The position numbers were made by a program, and so were the translations under genes. The notes beneath the pieces were generated by a model. That model was not told where the DNA came from. It searched no databases and was given only the letters and a program-made list of their open reading frames with translations. This document shows positions 27,676-36,647 of a DNA stretch of 64,000 nt, one piece after another. The stretch is from positions 496,001-560,000 of the forward strand of contig NZ_CADIJX010000004.1 in NCBI RefSeq assembly GCF_902859625.1, given 5' to 3'. The DNA is from Achromobacter pestifer (GTDB lineage Bacteria; Pseudomonadota; Gammaproteobacteria; Burkholderiales; Burkholderiaceae_B). How positions within the stretch are numbered: position 1 is the first letter of the stretch; every line of letters begins with the position of its first letter.

Positions 27676-29355
27676 ATGGATATCCGACGCACCGTCCTCT
27701 GGATGATTTTTTCCTTTTCGCTGTTGCTCCTTTGGAACAACTGGCAAATCCATAACGGCAAGCCGTCGCTGTTCGGGGGCCCCACGCCCGCGGCCAGCAC
27801 GGCTGAACCGCAGACCGGCGCCAACGCCACGCCTTCGGTGCCCAGCGCACCCACCGCGACCACGGCCGCCACGCCGTCGGCTGTCCCTGGCGCTTCCGCG
27901 CCTGCGGCCGCGCGTTCGGAAGAAGTCGTCATCACGACCGACGTGCTGCGCCTGACGTTCGACACGATGGGCGCCCAACTGGTGCGTGCCGAACTGCTGA
28001 AGTACCCGGCAACCGGCCAGCCGGACAAGCCCACGGTGCTGCTGGACCGCTCGGCGGGCCTGAACTACGTCGTGCAGTCCGGCGTGGTCGGCGCCCCCAA
28101 CGGCCAAAGCTTCCCCACGCACCAGACGCCTTTCCGCATCGTGACGTCGGAGCGCCAACTGACCGGCGACAACCTGGTCGTCTCGTTTGAAGGCGAATCG
28201 GGCGGCGTCAAGGTCACCAAGACGTTCACCCTGCACAAGGGCCGCTACGATATCGACGTGCGCCATGACCTGGCCAACGTCGGCTCCGCCCCCGTGACGC
28301 CCGCGCTGTACTTGCAGCTTGAGCGCGACGGCAACGACCCGGCCGATACGTCCAGCTTCTATCACACCTTCACCGGTTTCGCCGTCTACTCGGAACAGGA
28401 CAAGTTCCAGAAGAGCACCTTCGGCGACATCGAAAAGAAGAAGGCCAATTACATCAAGCAGGCTGACAACGGTTGGATCGCCGTGGTTCAGCATTACTTC
28501 GCCACGGCCTGGGTGCCGCCGCAAGGCAAGCCGCGCACGAACGAACTGCTGGAAGTGCAGAAGAACCTGTACGCCGCCCGCAGCATCGAAGCCGTCGGCG
28601 AAATTGCCCCGGGTTCCGCGTCGCGCGTCGACTCGCACCTGTGGGTGGGTCCGCAAGACCAGAAGGCCATGGCGGCACTTGCCCCCGGCCTGGAACTGGT
28701 CGTGGACTATGGCTGGCTGACCATCATCGCCAAGCCGCTGTTCACGCTGATGACCTGGCTGCATTCCATCCTGGGCAACTGGGGCTGGACCATCGTTGCC
28801 CTGACCGTCTTGATCAAGGCCATCTTCTACCCGCTGGCCGCCGCGAGCTACCGCTCGATGGCCCGCATGAAGCAAGTGGCCCCGCGCCTGCAAGCGCTGA
28901 AGGAAAAGTACGGCGACGACAAGCAGAAGCTCAACGCCGCCATGATGGAGATGTACCGCACCGAAAAGATCAACCCGCTGGGCGGCTGCTTGCCGATGGT
29001 GGTGCAGATCCCGGTGTTCATCTCGCTGTACTGGGTGCTGTTGGCCAGCGTGGAAATGCGCGGCGCACCGTGGATTCTGTGGGTCCATGACCTGTCGATC
29101 CGTGACCCGTTCTTCATTCTGCCCGCCATCATGATGGCCACCATGTTCCTCCAGATCAAACTGAACCCGACGCCCCCGGACCCCATCCAGGCCAAGGTCA
29201 TGATGATCATGCCGCTGGTGTTCGGTGGGATGATGTTCTTCTTCCCGGCCGGCCTGGTGCTGTACTGGTGCGTCAACAACACCTTGTCGATCGCACAGCA
29301 GTGGTCCATCACGCGCGCCATGCAACGCAAGACGGAAGCCGCAGCAAACCGCTGA
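27676..29355 (+). CDS. yidC: Membrane protein insertase YidC
   Basis: A 559-residue inner-membrane insertase/chaperone. An N-terminal transmembrane anchor (TVLWMIFSFSLLLLWNNW) is followed by an Ala/Thr/Pro-rich linker (35-80), a large periplasmic beta-sandwich domain to about 345, then the conserved C-terminal membrane core (LHSILGNWGWTIVALTVLIKAIFYPL, KINPLGGCLPMVVQIPVFISLYWVLL, GLVLYWCVNNTLSI). It is the Gram-negative long form. The last gene of the rpmH cluster, it ends at a strong terminator. Confidence 0.98.
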   Translation: MDIRRTVLWMIFSFSLLLLWNNWQIHNGKPSLFGGPTPAASTAEPQTGANATPSVPSAPTATTAATPSAVPGASAPAAARSEEVVITTDVLRLTFDTMGAQLVRAELLKYPATGQPDKPTVLLDRSAGLNYVVQSGVVGAPNGQSFPTHQTPFRIVTSERQLTGDNLVVSFEGESGGVKVTKTFTLHKGRYDIDVRHDLANVGSAPVTPALYLQLERDGNDPADTSSFYHTFTGFAVYSEQDKFQKSTFGDIEKKKANYIKQADNGWIAVVQHYFATAWVPPQGKPRTNELLEVQKNLYAARSIEAVGEIAPGSASRVDSHLWVGPQDQKAMAALAPGLELVVDYGWLTIIAKPLFTLMTWLHSILGNWGWTIVALTVLIKAIFYPLAAASYRSMARMKQVAPRLQALKEKYGDDKQKLNAAMMEMYRTEKINPLGGCLPMVVQIPVFISLYWVLLASVEMRGAPWILWVHDLSIRDPFFILPAIMMATMFLQIKLNPTPPDPIQAKVMMIMPLVFGGMMFFFPAGLVLYWCVNNTLSIAQQWSITRAMQRKTEAAANR

Positions 29356-29378
29356 GCCTGACGTTGGCAGCATGAAGA

Positions 29379-29406
29379 ACCGGCCCTCAAGGGGCCGGTT
29401 TTTTTA
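29379..29406 (+). terminator. Rho-independent terminator of yidC
   Basis: AACCGGCCC pairs with GGGCCGGTT across a short loop and is followed directly by T residues (TTTTT), 24 bp beyond the yidC stop. Confidence 0.92.
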
Positions 29407-29470
29407 TGCCCCGAGCTTTCGGAAAATCCAGGTGGCCTGTTGCCGCATCGAGACATCGTCGATAGTTATT

Positions 29471-29497
29471 TTCAATTGAATTTGATTCTTCAATCAA
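29471..29497. promoter_or_regulatory. A/T-rich palindromes upstream of catalase
   Basis: TTCAATTGAA (29471-29480) and TTGATT-CTTC-AATCAA (29482-29497) are two adjacent dyads in a locally A/T-rich stretch 130-160 bp before the catalase start. They are candidate sites for a redox or iron regulator; the match to any known box is not good enough to name one. The rest of the 29407-29628 spacer shows nothing further. Confidence 0.4.
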
Positions 29498-29628
29498 CTT
29501 CACAAACGCAACCTTGACCCCTATGATGTGTCGGACATACTCCTCGGGCGGCAACGTCGGAGGGTATTCACGAGACAGCGCGGGCCTTGCCAAGCCCCGC
29601 GCATTCCAGAATCACGTAGGAGTGTGCT

Positions 29629-31074
29629 ATGACCGACAAGAAGCATCTGACCACCGCCGCAGGCGCCCCGGTGGCGGACAACAACAACACGCTGACCGCC
29701 GGCCCCCGCGGTCCCGCGCTGTTGCAGGACTTCTGGCTGATTGAAAAGCTTGCCCACTTCGACCGCGAACGCATCCCGGAGCGCGTCGTCCATGCCAAAG
29801 GCTCCGGCGCCTATGGCACCCTTACCATCACGCACGACATCTCGCGCTACACCCGCGCCAGCATCTTTTCCCAGGTTGGTAAACAAACCCCGCTGTTCCT
29901 GCGCTTTTCCACCGTGGCCGGCGAACGCGGCGCGGCGGATGCCGAACGCGACGTGCGCGGCTTCGCCATCAAGTTCTATACCGATGAGGGCAACTGGGAC
30001 CTGGTGGGCAACAACACCCCCGTTTTCTTCATTCGCGACCCGCTGAAGTTCCCGGATTTCATCCACACCCAGAAGCGCGACCCCAAGACCAACCTGCGCA
30101 GCGCCACCGCCGCATGGGACTTCTGGTCGCTTAGCCCCGAATCATTGCACCAGGTCACCATCCTGATGAGCGATCGCGGCATCCCCGCCAACCTGCGCCA
30201 GCAACATGGCTTTGGATCGCACACGTTCAGCTTCGTCAACAAGGACGGCGAACGCTTCTACGTGAAGTTCCACTTCAAGTCGCAGCAAGGCGTGGCCTGT
30301 ATGAGCGACGAAGAAGCCGCGCAAGTGGTCGCGCATGACCGCGAAAGCTCGCAGCGCGACCTGTTCAACAACATCGAACAGGGCAATTTCCCGAAGTGGA
30401 CGCTGAAGGTGCAAATCATGCCCGAGGCCGAAGCCGAGACCTATCACATCAACCCGTTCGACCTGACGAAGGTGTGGCCCCATGGCGACTACCCGCTGAT
30501 CGAAGTGGGCGTGCTGGAACTGAACAAGAACCCTGAGAACTACTTCGCGGAAGTGGAGCAGGCCGCTTTTACGCCGGCCAACGTCGTTCCAGGCATCGAC
30601 TTCTCACCCGACAAGATGCTGCAAGGACGCCTGTTCTCGTATGGCGACACGCACCGCTACCGCCTGGGCATCAATCATCACCAGATCCCGGTGAACGCGC
30701 CGCGCTGCCCGTTCCACAGCTACCACCGCGACGGCGCCAGCCGCGTGGACGGCAACGCCGGCGGCACGCTGAACTACGAGCCCAACAGCGCGGGCGAGTG
30801 GAAGGAAACCCCGTCGGCCGGCGAACCGCCGCTGGCGCTCGACGGCCAGGCCGCCGCGCGCTGGAACCATCGCGTCGATGACGACTACTACTCGCAGCCG
30901 GGAGCCTTGTTCCGCCTGATGACGCCGGAAAAGCAGGAACTGCTGTTCGGCAACATCGGGCGCCACATGGCCGGCGTGCCGGAAGAAATCCAACGCCGTC
31001 AGCTGGAACACTTCAGGAAGGCCGATCCGGCGTACGCGGCCGGCGTGGCCAAGGCATTGGGGCTGAAGATCTAA
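29629..31074 (+). CDS. katA: Monofunctional heme catalase
   Basis: A 481-residue small-subunit (clade 3) catalase disproportionating H2O2. The essential distal His55 is in [12 protein letters not shown], the distal Asn in [13 protein letters not shown] (128/129) and the proximal heme-ligand Tyr338 in [14 protein letters not shown]. There is no signal peptide, so it is cytosolic. A ribosome site AGGAG lies 8 bp upstream. It stands as a single gene with its own terminator between yidC and the Tau-like operon. The gene symbol is by family resemblance. Confidence 0.95.
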   Translation: MTDKKHLTTAAGAPVADNNNTLTAGPRGPALLQDFWLIEKLAHFDRERIPERVVHAKGSGAYGTLTITHDISRYTRASIFSQVGKQTPLFLRFSTVAGERGAADAERDVRGFAIKFYTDEGNWDLVGNNTPVFFIRDPLKFPDFIHTQKRDPKTNLRSATAAWDFWSLSPESLHQVTILMSDRGIPANLRQQHGFGSHTFSFVNKDGERFYVKFHFKSQQGVACMSDEEAAQVVAHDRESSQRDLFNNIEQGNFPKWTLKVQIMPEAEAETYHINPFDLTKVWPHGDYPLIEVGVLELNKNPENYFAEVEQAAFTPANVVPGIDFSPDKMLQGRLFSYGDTHRYRLGINHHQIPVNAPRCPFHSYHRDGASRVDGNAGGTLNYEPNSAGEWKETPSAGEPPLALDGQAAARWNHRVDDDYYSQPGALFRLMTPEKQELLFGNIGRHMAGVPEEIQRRQLEHFRKADPAYAAGVAKALGLKI

Positions 31075-31103
31075 CCCCTCGCCAGAAGCGGTAATTCAAT
31101 GAC

Positions 31104-31137
31104 AAGGGGCGGTCCCGTTCACGGGACCGCCCCTTTT
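31104..31137 (+). terminator. Rho-independent terminator of catalase
   Basis: A 14-15 bp GC-rich stem (AAGGGGCGGTCCCG and its complement) with a short loop and a trailing TTTTC lies 29 bp beyond the catalase stop. A perfect DnaA box (31143-31151) follows. Confidence 0.9.
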
Positions 31138-31159
31138 CTTCCTGTGGATAACAGGCCGG

Positions 31160-32038
31160 CTAGCGCTGCATGCCCCAACGCCGGACCGTCAAACGCTCCA
31201 AGGTGTCGAATCCCAGGTTTTCCACAAGCAGGCCGATGATGACCACCGCGGCCAAGCCCGCGAACACCCGATCTGTGTATAACTCGTTGCGGTTCTGGAA
31301 GATGTACCAACCCAGTCCGCCCTTGCCGCTGGAGGCGCCGAACACCAGTTCGGCCGCGATCAGCGTGCGCCACGCAAATGCCCAGCCAATCTTCAAGCCC
31401 GCCAGGATGGCCGGCAACGCGGCCGGCACCAGGATCTGCAACACGTAGCGCAGGCCCGTCAGCCCATAGTTGCGGCCTGCCATGCGCAGGGTTTCCGACA
31501 CCCCCAGAAAGCCCGCATACATATTCAGCGCCAGTGCCCACAGCACGGAGTGGATCAGCACGAACACCAGGCTGCCTTCGCCCAACCCGAACCACAGCAA
31601 AGCCAGCGGCAGCAGCGCGATGGCAGGCAGCGGGTTGAACATCGCCGTCAGCGTTGACAACAGATCGCGCCCGAAGCGGGTGGACACCGCCAGCGTGGTC
31701 AGCACGAACGCCAGCACCACGCCCGCCAGATATCCCTGCACCAGTACACGCAGCGATTGCCCCGCGCGCGCCGGCAATTCGCCATCGGCGATGCCTTGCA
31801 CAAAGGCCTGCGCCGTTTGCCAGGCGCCCGGCAGCAGCAGGTCGTTGTCCGTGTAGCGCGCCGCCAACTCCCACAACGCCGCCAACAGCGCCAGGATCAC
31901 GAGCTTGCGCAGGCTGGCGTGCTGCCAAAGCCGTTCGTGCCATGGCAGCGGCGTTTCAGCCGCCTGGGCGGGCAAGGGCGGCAGGTCATATTCCACTTCG
32001 GGACGGATGGGGGGCGTTGCGGCGTGGGTGCTGCTCAT
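31160..32038 (-). CDS. ABC transporter permease, SsuC/TauC type
   Basis: A 292-residue inner-membrane permease. I start at MSSTHAATPPIRPE (32038); an earlier ATG adds 14 residues. Six hydrophobic segments follow a Pro-rich cytosolic N-terminus, with the loop MAGRNYGLTGLRYVLQILVPAALPAILAGLKIGWAFAWRTLIAAEL typical of nitrate/sulfonate/taurine permeases. It is the last gene of the operon TauD-like, SBP, ATPase, permease. Confidence 0.9.
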   Translation of the reverse strand: MSSTHAATPPIRPEVEYDLPPLPAQAAETPLPWHERLWQHASLRKLVILALLAALWELAARYTDNDLLLPGAWQTAQAFVQGIADGELPARAGQSLRVLVQGYLAGVVLAFVLTTLAVSTRFGRDLLSTLTAMFNPLPAIALLPLALLWFGLGEGSLVFVLIHSVLWALALNMYAGFLGVSETLRMAGRNYGLTGLRYVLQILVPAALPAILAGLKIGWAFAWRTLIAAELVFGASSGKGGLGWYIFQNRNELYTDRVFAGLAAVVIIGLLVENLGFDTLERLTVRRWGMQR

Positions 32039-32076
32039 GGGGATGGACTCATCGGACAAAACGCATCGGGATATCC

Positions 32077-32919
32077 TCAAGCCGCCGCGCGTTCGGCCTG
32101 CGCGGGTTCGGACGACGGCACGGGCGATTCAAACAACAGATCGTGAATGCGCTTGGCGGCCGATTGAAAGCCCGCTGAACCCTGGCTGTGCAAGCCGAAG
32201 GCATGCGCATTCAGTTCGGCGCGCACGCGGCCGGGGTGCGGGGACAGCAGCAGCACGCGGCTACCCAGCACCAGTGCCTCTTCAATGGAGTGCGTCACGA
32301 ACAACAAGGTGAAGCGCACCTCCTCCCACAACGCCATCAACTCTTCCTGCATGCGGCGCCGCGTCAGTGCATCCAAAGCGGCGAATGGTTCATCCATCAG
32401 TAGCACACGCGGCTGCATGGCCAGTGCGCGCGCGATCGCCACGCGCTGCTTCATGCCGCCGGACAAGGTATGCGGGTAGGCGTCGGCAAACGCCGCCAGC
32501 CCAACCTTGTCCAGGTAATGCATGGCGCGTTCATCCGCTTCGGGGCGCGAGAGCTTGCGCGACGCCAACAGCGGAAACGCGACGTTCTGCCGCAGCGTTT
32601 TCCACGGCGGCAACTGGTCGAATTCCTGAAACACGACGATGCGATCCGGCCCCGGCCCCGTCACGGTCTCACCATCAAGCGCAATGCGTCCTTCCGTCGG
32701 CTCAATGAAACCGGCCACGGCCTTGAGCAAGGTGGATTTGCCGCAGCCGGACGGTCCCAACAGGATGAAGCGGTCAGCGCCATGCACCTCGAAACTGACT
32801 TGATGCGTCGCTCGAACCCGTCTTTCGCTCGTCTTATATTCGATCGACACCTTATCCACAGCTAGCAAAGGAGCCCGCTTTGCAACGTTATCCACAGGCT
32901 TGGCGGCGATCACCGACAT
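32077..32919 (-). CDS. ABC transporter ATPase, SsuB/TauB type
   Basis: A 280-residue ATPase with Walker A GPSGCGKS (55-62), Q-loop VVFQEFDQLPPW, signature LSGGMKQR (152-159) and Walker B VLLMDEP (172-178); LSGGMKQR and the QLPPW context are typical of the taurine/nitrate/sulfonate class. The start lies one base from the SBP stop. Two perfect DnaA boxes fall within its first 25 codons (32852-32860 and 32888-32896). Confidence 0.93.
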   Translation of the reverse strand: MSVIAAKPVDNVAKRAPLLAVDKVSIEYKTSERRVRATHQVSFEVHGADRFILLGPSGCGKSTLLKAVAGFIEPTEGRIALDGETVTGPGPDRIVVFQEFDQLPPWKTLRQNVAFPLLASRKLSRPEADERAMHYLDKVGLAAFADAYPHTLSGGMKQRVAIARALAMQPRVLLMDEPFAALDALTRRRMQEELMALWEEVRFTLLFVTHSIEEALVLGSRVLLLSPHPGRVRAELNAHAFGLHSQGSAGFQSAAKRIHDLLFESPVPSSEPAQAERAAA

Positions 32920-32920
32920 C

Positions 32921-33964
32921 TCAGCTGCCTTGCGCCGTCAGCGCGTCATCGAAGAAGTAGTCGCGCCAGCTGGCCGGCGCGTTCTTGATGGCGCCCACCT
33001 TGTGCATGAACTCGGCCAGCGCAAAGGTGTTCTGCGGCTCAAGTTTGAATTGCACATCGGGGTTCTTGATCACCTTGATCAGGAAATCGCGGTCCTGCTT
33101 GGCGCCAGTGACGCGCAAATACGTATCCGCCGCCTTCTCCGGATTCGCGGCGGCAAATGCCGCAGCTTCCTTGAGCGCTTCCTGGAACGCCTTGTACGTC
33201 TTCGGATTTTCCTTGCGGAATTTCTCGGTGGCGAACAACACGGTGGACGAACTGGGGCCACCCAGCACGTCATAGGAATTCAGCACGATGCGGGCCTTGG
33301 GGTTCTCGGCCAGCTCCTGCTCCTGGAACGGGGGATTGCCGAAATGGCCCGTGATTTCCGTGCCGCCAGCGATGATCGCCGCGGCCGCGTCCGGATGCGG
33401 CAACGCCACCGATATCTTGTCCAGCTTGTTGAACTGCGCGTCACCCCACAGCTTGGCGGACGCCAGTTGCAGCACCCGCGACTGTACGGATACGCCCACG
33501 GCCGGCACCGCGATGCGGTCCTTGTCGGTGAAATCCGCAATCGACTTCACGTTGGGATTATTCGTGACCAGGTAGTAGGGAAAGTTGCCCAGCGAAGCCA
33601 CGCCTTTCACGTTCTGCTTGCCGTGGGTGCGGTCCCAAATGGTCAACAGCGGCCCGACGCCGGCGCCCGCAATATCCACCGCCCCGGACAACAGCGCGTC
33701 ATTCACGGCCGAGCCGCCCGACAGCTTTGCCCATTCAACCGAGATATCCACACCTTCGGCCTTGCCGTGCTTTTCGATCAGTTGCTGATCGCGCGCCACG
33801 TTCAGCAACAGATACACGATGCCATATTGCTCGGCGATGCGGATGCGCCCTTCGGCCATGGCCGGTGTCGGCGAGGCCAGTGCTAGCACCGCCAATATCA
33901 GCGCCAAAGCGGCGCCAGTGGCGGTTTGGGCCAAACGGTCCCGAAGTGCGGATGACAAACGCAT
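32921..33964 (-). CDS. ABC transporter substrate-binding protein, SsuA/TauA type
   Basis: A 347-residue periplasmic protein, started at MRLSSALRDRL (33964). The signal peptide (TGAALALILAVLALASPTPAMA) is cut near residue 37. The mature part has the NMT1/SsuA-like fold: GRIRIAEQYGIVYLLLNVARDQQLIEKHGKAEGVDISVEWAKLSGGSAVNDALLSGAVDIAGAGVGP is the conserved ligand-cleft region. It encodes the uptake specificity of the operon; taurine or another sulfonate is likely from the TauD neighbour but not proven. Confidence 0.9.
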   Translation of the reverse strand: MRLSSALRDRLAQTATGAALALILAVLALASPTPAMAEGRIRIAEQYGIVYLLLNVARDQQLIEKHGKAEGVDISVEWAKLSGGSAVNDALLSGAVDIAGAGVGPLLTIWDRTHGKQNVKGVASLGNFPYYLVTNNPNVKSIADFTDKDRIAVPAVGVSVQSRVLQLASAKLWGDAQFNKLDKISVALPHPDAAAAIIAGGTEITGHFGNPPFQEQELAENPKARIVLNSYDVLGGPSSSTVLFATEKFRKENPKTYKAFQEALKEAAAFAAANPEKAADTYLRVTGAKQDRDFLIKVIKNPDVQFKLEPQNTFALAEFMHKVGAIKNAPASWRDYFFDDALTAQGS

Positions 33965-34044
33965 GGTGTTCCTTGTGGATAAGTGCTTGGTCTTCAACGG
34001 GCGCTCGGCAAGGGCGTCCTACCCGCGCGTATTGCCGGGACGTA

Positions 34045-34953
34045 TTACCTGGGCGTATCGCCTTCGATGGTCGTGCGGAACAGCTTGCGACGCAGATGAT
34101 CCGGCGTGCCTCCCGCCAGATGGATCAGCGAGCGGTTGTCCCAGAACACCAGATCATGCGGCTGCCAGTAGTGGCGGTAGATGTGTTCGGCGCGGATGCT
34201 GTGCGCAAACAATTCGGCTAGCAAGGCGCGGCTTTCGTCTTCCGGCACATCCACGATGCGGGTCGTAAAGCCTTCGGAGACAAACAGGGCGCGGCGGCCG
34301 TTCTCGGGATGCGTGCGCACCACGGGATGCACCACTTCCTGCACCTGCGCGATTTGCTGGGCGCTCAGGTTGGGCCGCCAGTTGCCTTCCTTCTGCAACT
34401 GTCCGTACTGCGCCAGATACGAGTGCACGGCGCGCTTTCCTTCGATCGCATTGCGCAATGCGGCCGGCAGTGTGTCGTAAGCCAGATGCATGTCCGCGAA
34501 CAAGGTGTCACCGCCTTCCGACGGCAATTCCTGCGCGTGCAAGAGCGAACCCAGGCTGGGCAGTTCCTTGTATGAGATATCCGAATGCCAATACTTGCCG
34601 GCGTCACCCAGGCCGATCGGCTTGCCGTCTTCCACGATGTTGGAGACGATGAGGATCTCGGGGTGGCCCGCCAGATGGAATTGATGCAACACATGGACCA
34701 TCAGGCGGCCAAAGCGGCGGCTGAAATCGATGTGTTGTTGCGGCGTGATCCGCTGGTCGCGAAAGACCAGCAAATGATGGTCCAGATGCGCTTGGTGCAC
34801 TCGCGCGAAATCGGCAGGCGCCAAGTCACGGGACAGGTCCAGGCCGATGATTTCGGCGCCCACCGGACCGGGCAGGGCACGCACGTCAAACGACTGCGCC
34901 TGGGCGGCGGGGGCGGCGTCTACTTCGCGCCGCAAGGCGTTGCTCTGGGACAT
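34045..34953 (-). CDS. TauD/TfdA-family Fe(II)/2-oxoglutarate dioxygenase
   Basis: A 302-residue oxygenase, started at MSQSNALRREV (34953) behind a CGGAG site. The metal triad is His123/Asp125 in YWHSDISYKELPS and His278 in NRSLIHLAGG; Arg293 in LFRTTIEGD is placed to bind 2-oxoglutarate. TauD releases sulfite from taurine; relatives attack other sulfonates, alkyl sulfates or aryloxyacetates. Being the first gene before SBP-ATPase-permease supports desulfonation of an imported sulfonate. Perfect DnaA box 33974-33982 lies just downstream. Confidence 0.9.
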   Translation of the reverse strand: MSQSNALRREVDAAPAAQAQSFDVRALPGPVGAEIIGLDLSRDLAPADFARVHQAHLDHHLLVFRDQRITPQQHIDFSRRFGRLMVHVLHQFHLAGHPEILIVSNIVEDGKPIGLGDAGKYWHSDISYKELPSLGSLLHAQELPSEGGDTLFADMHLAYDTLPAALRNAIEGKRAVHSYLAQYGQLQKEGNWRPNLSAQQIAQVQEVVHPVVRTHPENGRRALFVSEGFTTRIVDVPEDESRALLAELFAHSIRAEHIYRHYWQPHDLVFWDNRSLIHLAGGTPDHLRRKLFRTTIEGDTPR

Positions 34954-35062
34954 CGATCGCTCCGATTCGCCTTGCGGCATGGCTGGAACGATCCATTATG
35001 GAAACCTCGCCTTGTATCTCAAACGAAGATATCGGCGTTTGATCAAAGCTTCACGTCATATA

Positions 35063-35093
35063 GAAAAGCCGCGGGGGGAACCCTCGCGGCTTC
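35063..35093 (-). terminator. Terminator after the M20 amidohydrolase gene
   Basis: Read on the minus strand, GAAGCCGCGAGGG pairs with a near-complementary CCCCGCGGCTTTT, ending in TTTTCTAT. It separates the M20 gene from the TauD-like operon. Confidence 0.8.
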
Positions 35094-35139
35094 ATGCAAA
35101 ACGCCTATAAGCAAATAGCGTATCGGTGTTTGGCGGGGC

Positions 35140-36339
35140 TCAGGCCGCCGGCAGGTAGGCCTCTACCAACTTCACCCAGTACGTCGCCCCCACTGGCAGC
35201 AAGGCGTCATTGAAATCGTAGTTCGGGTTGTGCAACTGACATGGTCCCATGCCGTGATAGCTTTCCATGCGGTGATCGCCATCGCCGTTGCCCAGGAACA
35301 GATACGTGCCTGGAATCGCTTCCAGGAAGAAGGAAAAGTCTTCCGCACCCATGAAGGGCGGCATGTCGCGCAGCACGTTTTCGGCGCCGAATGCGTCTTC
35401 CGCCACCTTGGCCGCGAAGGCGGTTTCCTTCTCCCAATTGACCAGCGGCGGGTAGGCACGCACGAAGTCCAGTTCACCCGTGCCGCCGTAGACCTGCGGC
35501 AAGGTGGTGGCAATGCGCCGCATGTCGGCCTCGATCTTGTCCAGCGTGTCCACGGAGTAGGTGCGCACGGTGCCGCGCAGCACGGCTTCGCCCGGAATCA
35601 CGTTGTAGGCATCACCGGCGTGAATCTGCGTGATCGACAGCACCGCCTGTTCCAACGGGTTCTTGCTGCGTGAAATCACCGTCTGCAAAGCATGCACCAT
35701 GTCGGCCGCAACAATGATCGGATCGACCGAGGCATGCGGCTGCGCCGCGTGCCCGCCCACGCCCTTGATGACAATGTCCCAGCGGTTGCTCGACGCCATG
35801 GTCGGACCCGCACGAAAGCCGAACTGGTTGACCGGCATGCCGGGCATGTTGTGGATGCCAAACACGGCGTCGCACGGAAATTTGTCGAACAAGCCATCTT
35901 GCATCATGGCGCGCGCACCCGCATTGCCGCCTTCTTCCGCCGGCTGAAAGATGAACACGACGGTGCCATCGAAGTTGCGGTGCGTGGACAGATACTGCGC
36001 CGCCCCCAGCAGCATGGCGGTATGACCATCATGGCCGCAGCCGTGCATGCGGCCACTGATGGTGGACTTGTGCGCAAAGCGGTTGTGCTCAGGCATCGGC
36101 AAGGCATCCATGTCGGCGCGCAGACCCACCGTCTTGCCGCCACTGCCTGCGCGCAACACGCCCACCACACCCGTTTTTCCCAAGCCCGTGTGCACTTCCA
36201 GTCCCCATTCACGCAGCCGTTCGGCCACAAGGTTGGAGGTGCGCGTTTCCTGAAAAGCAAGTTCGGGATGGGCGTGGATATCCCGGCGCAACGCGGTCAG
36301 CTCGGGATGCGCACGTTCGATTTCGGCAATGGTTTTCAT
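35140..36339 (-). CDS. M20-family amidohydrolase (hippurate hydrolase/aminoacylase-like)
   Basis: A 399-residue metallopeptidase-fold enzyme hydrolysing N-acyl amino acids or related amides. The dinuclear metal site is visible as HGCGHDGH (Cys101, His103), PAEEGG (Glu135/136), His163 in GIHNMPGMP and a C-terminal His in ESYHGMGP; an insert lid domain spans about 185-300. The M20D subfamily includes hippuricase and IAA-amino-acid hydrolases. It lies on the same strand as, and downstream of, the Dpp operon, separated by a 308 bp repeat-rich gap, so it may process imported acyl peptides. Confidence 0.92.
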   Translation of the reverse strand: MKTIAEIERAHPELTALRRDIHAHPELAFQETRTSNLVAERLREWGLEVHTGLGKTGVVGVLRAGSGGKTVGLRADMDALPMPEHNRFAHKSTISGRMHGCGHDGHTAMLLGAAQYLSTHRNFDGTVVFIFQPAEEGGNAGARAMMQDGLFDKFPCDAVFGIHNMPGMPVNQFGFRAGPTMASSNRWDIVIKGVGGHAAQPHASVDPIIVAADMVHALQTVISRSKNPLEQAVLSITQIHAGDAYNVIPGEAVLRGTVRTYSVDTLDKIEADMRRIATTLPQVYGGTGELDFVRAYPPLVNWEKETAFAAKVAEDAFGAENVLRDMPPFMGAEDFSFFLEAIPGTYLFLGNGDGDHRMESYHGMGPCQLHNPNYDFNDALLPVGATYWVKLVEAYLPAA

Positions 36340-36383
36340 GGCGTTATGGAATAGGAAGAATTCGGTGGGCGAATCGTAAATCC
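36340..36383. other. Short leader before the M20 gene
   Basis: A/T-rich 44 bp between the REP-like repeat and the M20 start. It probably carries the gene's ribosome-binding and promoter-proximal sequence; nothing else is distinct. Confidence 0.3.
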
Positions 36384-36504
36384 GTAGGATGGGTGTGGGA
36401 TAGATGTGGGATTGATATGGGAGGGGTGTGGGATAGATGTAGGAGGGGTGAAGCGCGAGAAAGCCGTCAAAAGCAAAGCAATGCGAACCGCGCGCAACCC
36501 ATCA
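36384..36504. repeat. REP-like interspersed repeat, copy 2, with 33 bp tandem duplication
   Basis: The element has the same ends as copy 1 (GTAGGATGGGTG... and CGCGCGCAACCCATC). The left end has been duplicated with a 33 bp period: a 17-base stretch, GGGTGTGGGATAGATGT, occurs at 36391-36407 and again at 36424-36440. The inner hairpin of copies 1 and 3 is not evident here. Confidence 0.7.
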
Positions 36505-36553
36505 AACAACGCTGGAGACATGGCTGATCCGCAAAAGAACTAGCCGGTTGCTT

Positions 36554-36620
36554 GATGGGTTGCGCGCGTTCAATGTCCGCGCTCTTATCTGGACATTCTC
36601 GCGCTTCACCCATCCTACGT
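36554..36620. repeat. REP-like interspersed repeat, copy 3 (inverted)
   Basis: The element is in inverse orientation to copy 2, 50 bp away: it begins GATGGGTTGCGCGCG and ends GCGCTTCACCCATCCTACG. Its inner stem is AATGTCC (36572-36578) with GGACATT (36591-36597). The stop codon of the DppF-like gene is 28 bp away, so it may protect or terminate that operon's mRNA. Confidence 0.7.
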
Positions 36621-36647
36621 CCAGTGCGACGCCCTGAATACAAGGCT

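Noticed and set aside
27664-29373. 569-residue open frame opposite yidC
   Set aside because: Antisense shadow of yidC with low-complexity His/Arg/Gly composition.
29387-29593. 68-residue minus-strand frame between yidC and catalase
   Set aside because: It runs through the yidC terminator and catalase promoter region and has no family resemblance.
36384-36620. Repeats considered as a CRISPR array
   Set aside because: The copies are inverted to each other, have internal stems, are not regularly spaced, and no cas genes are nearby.
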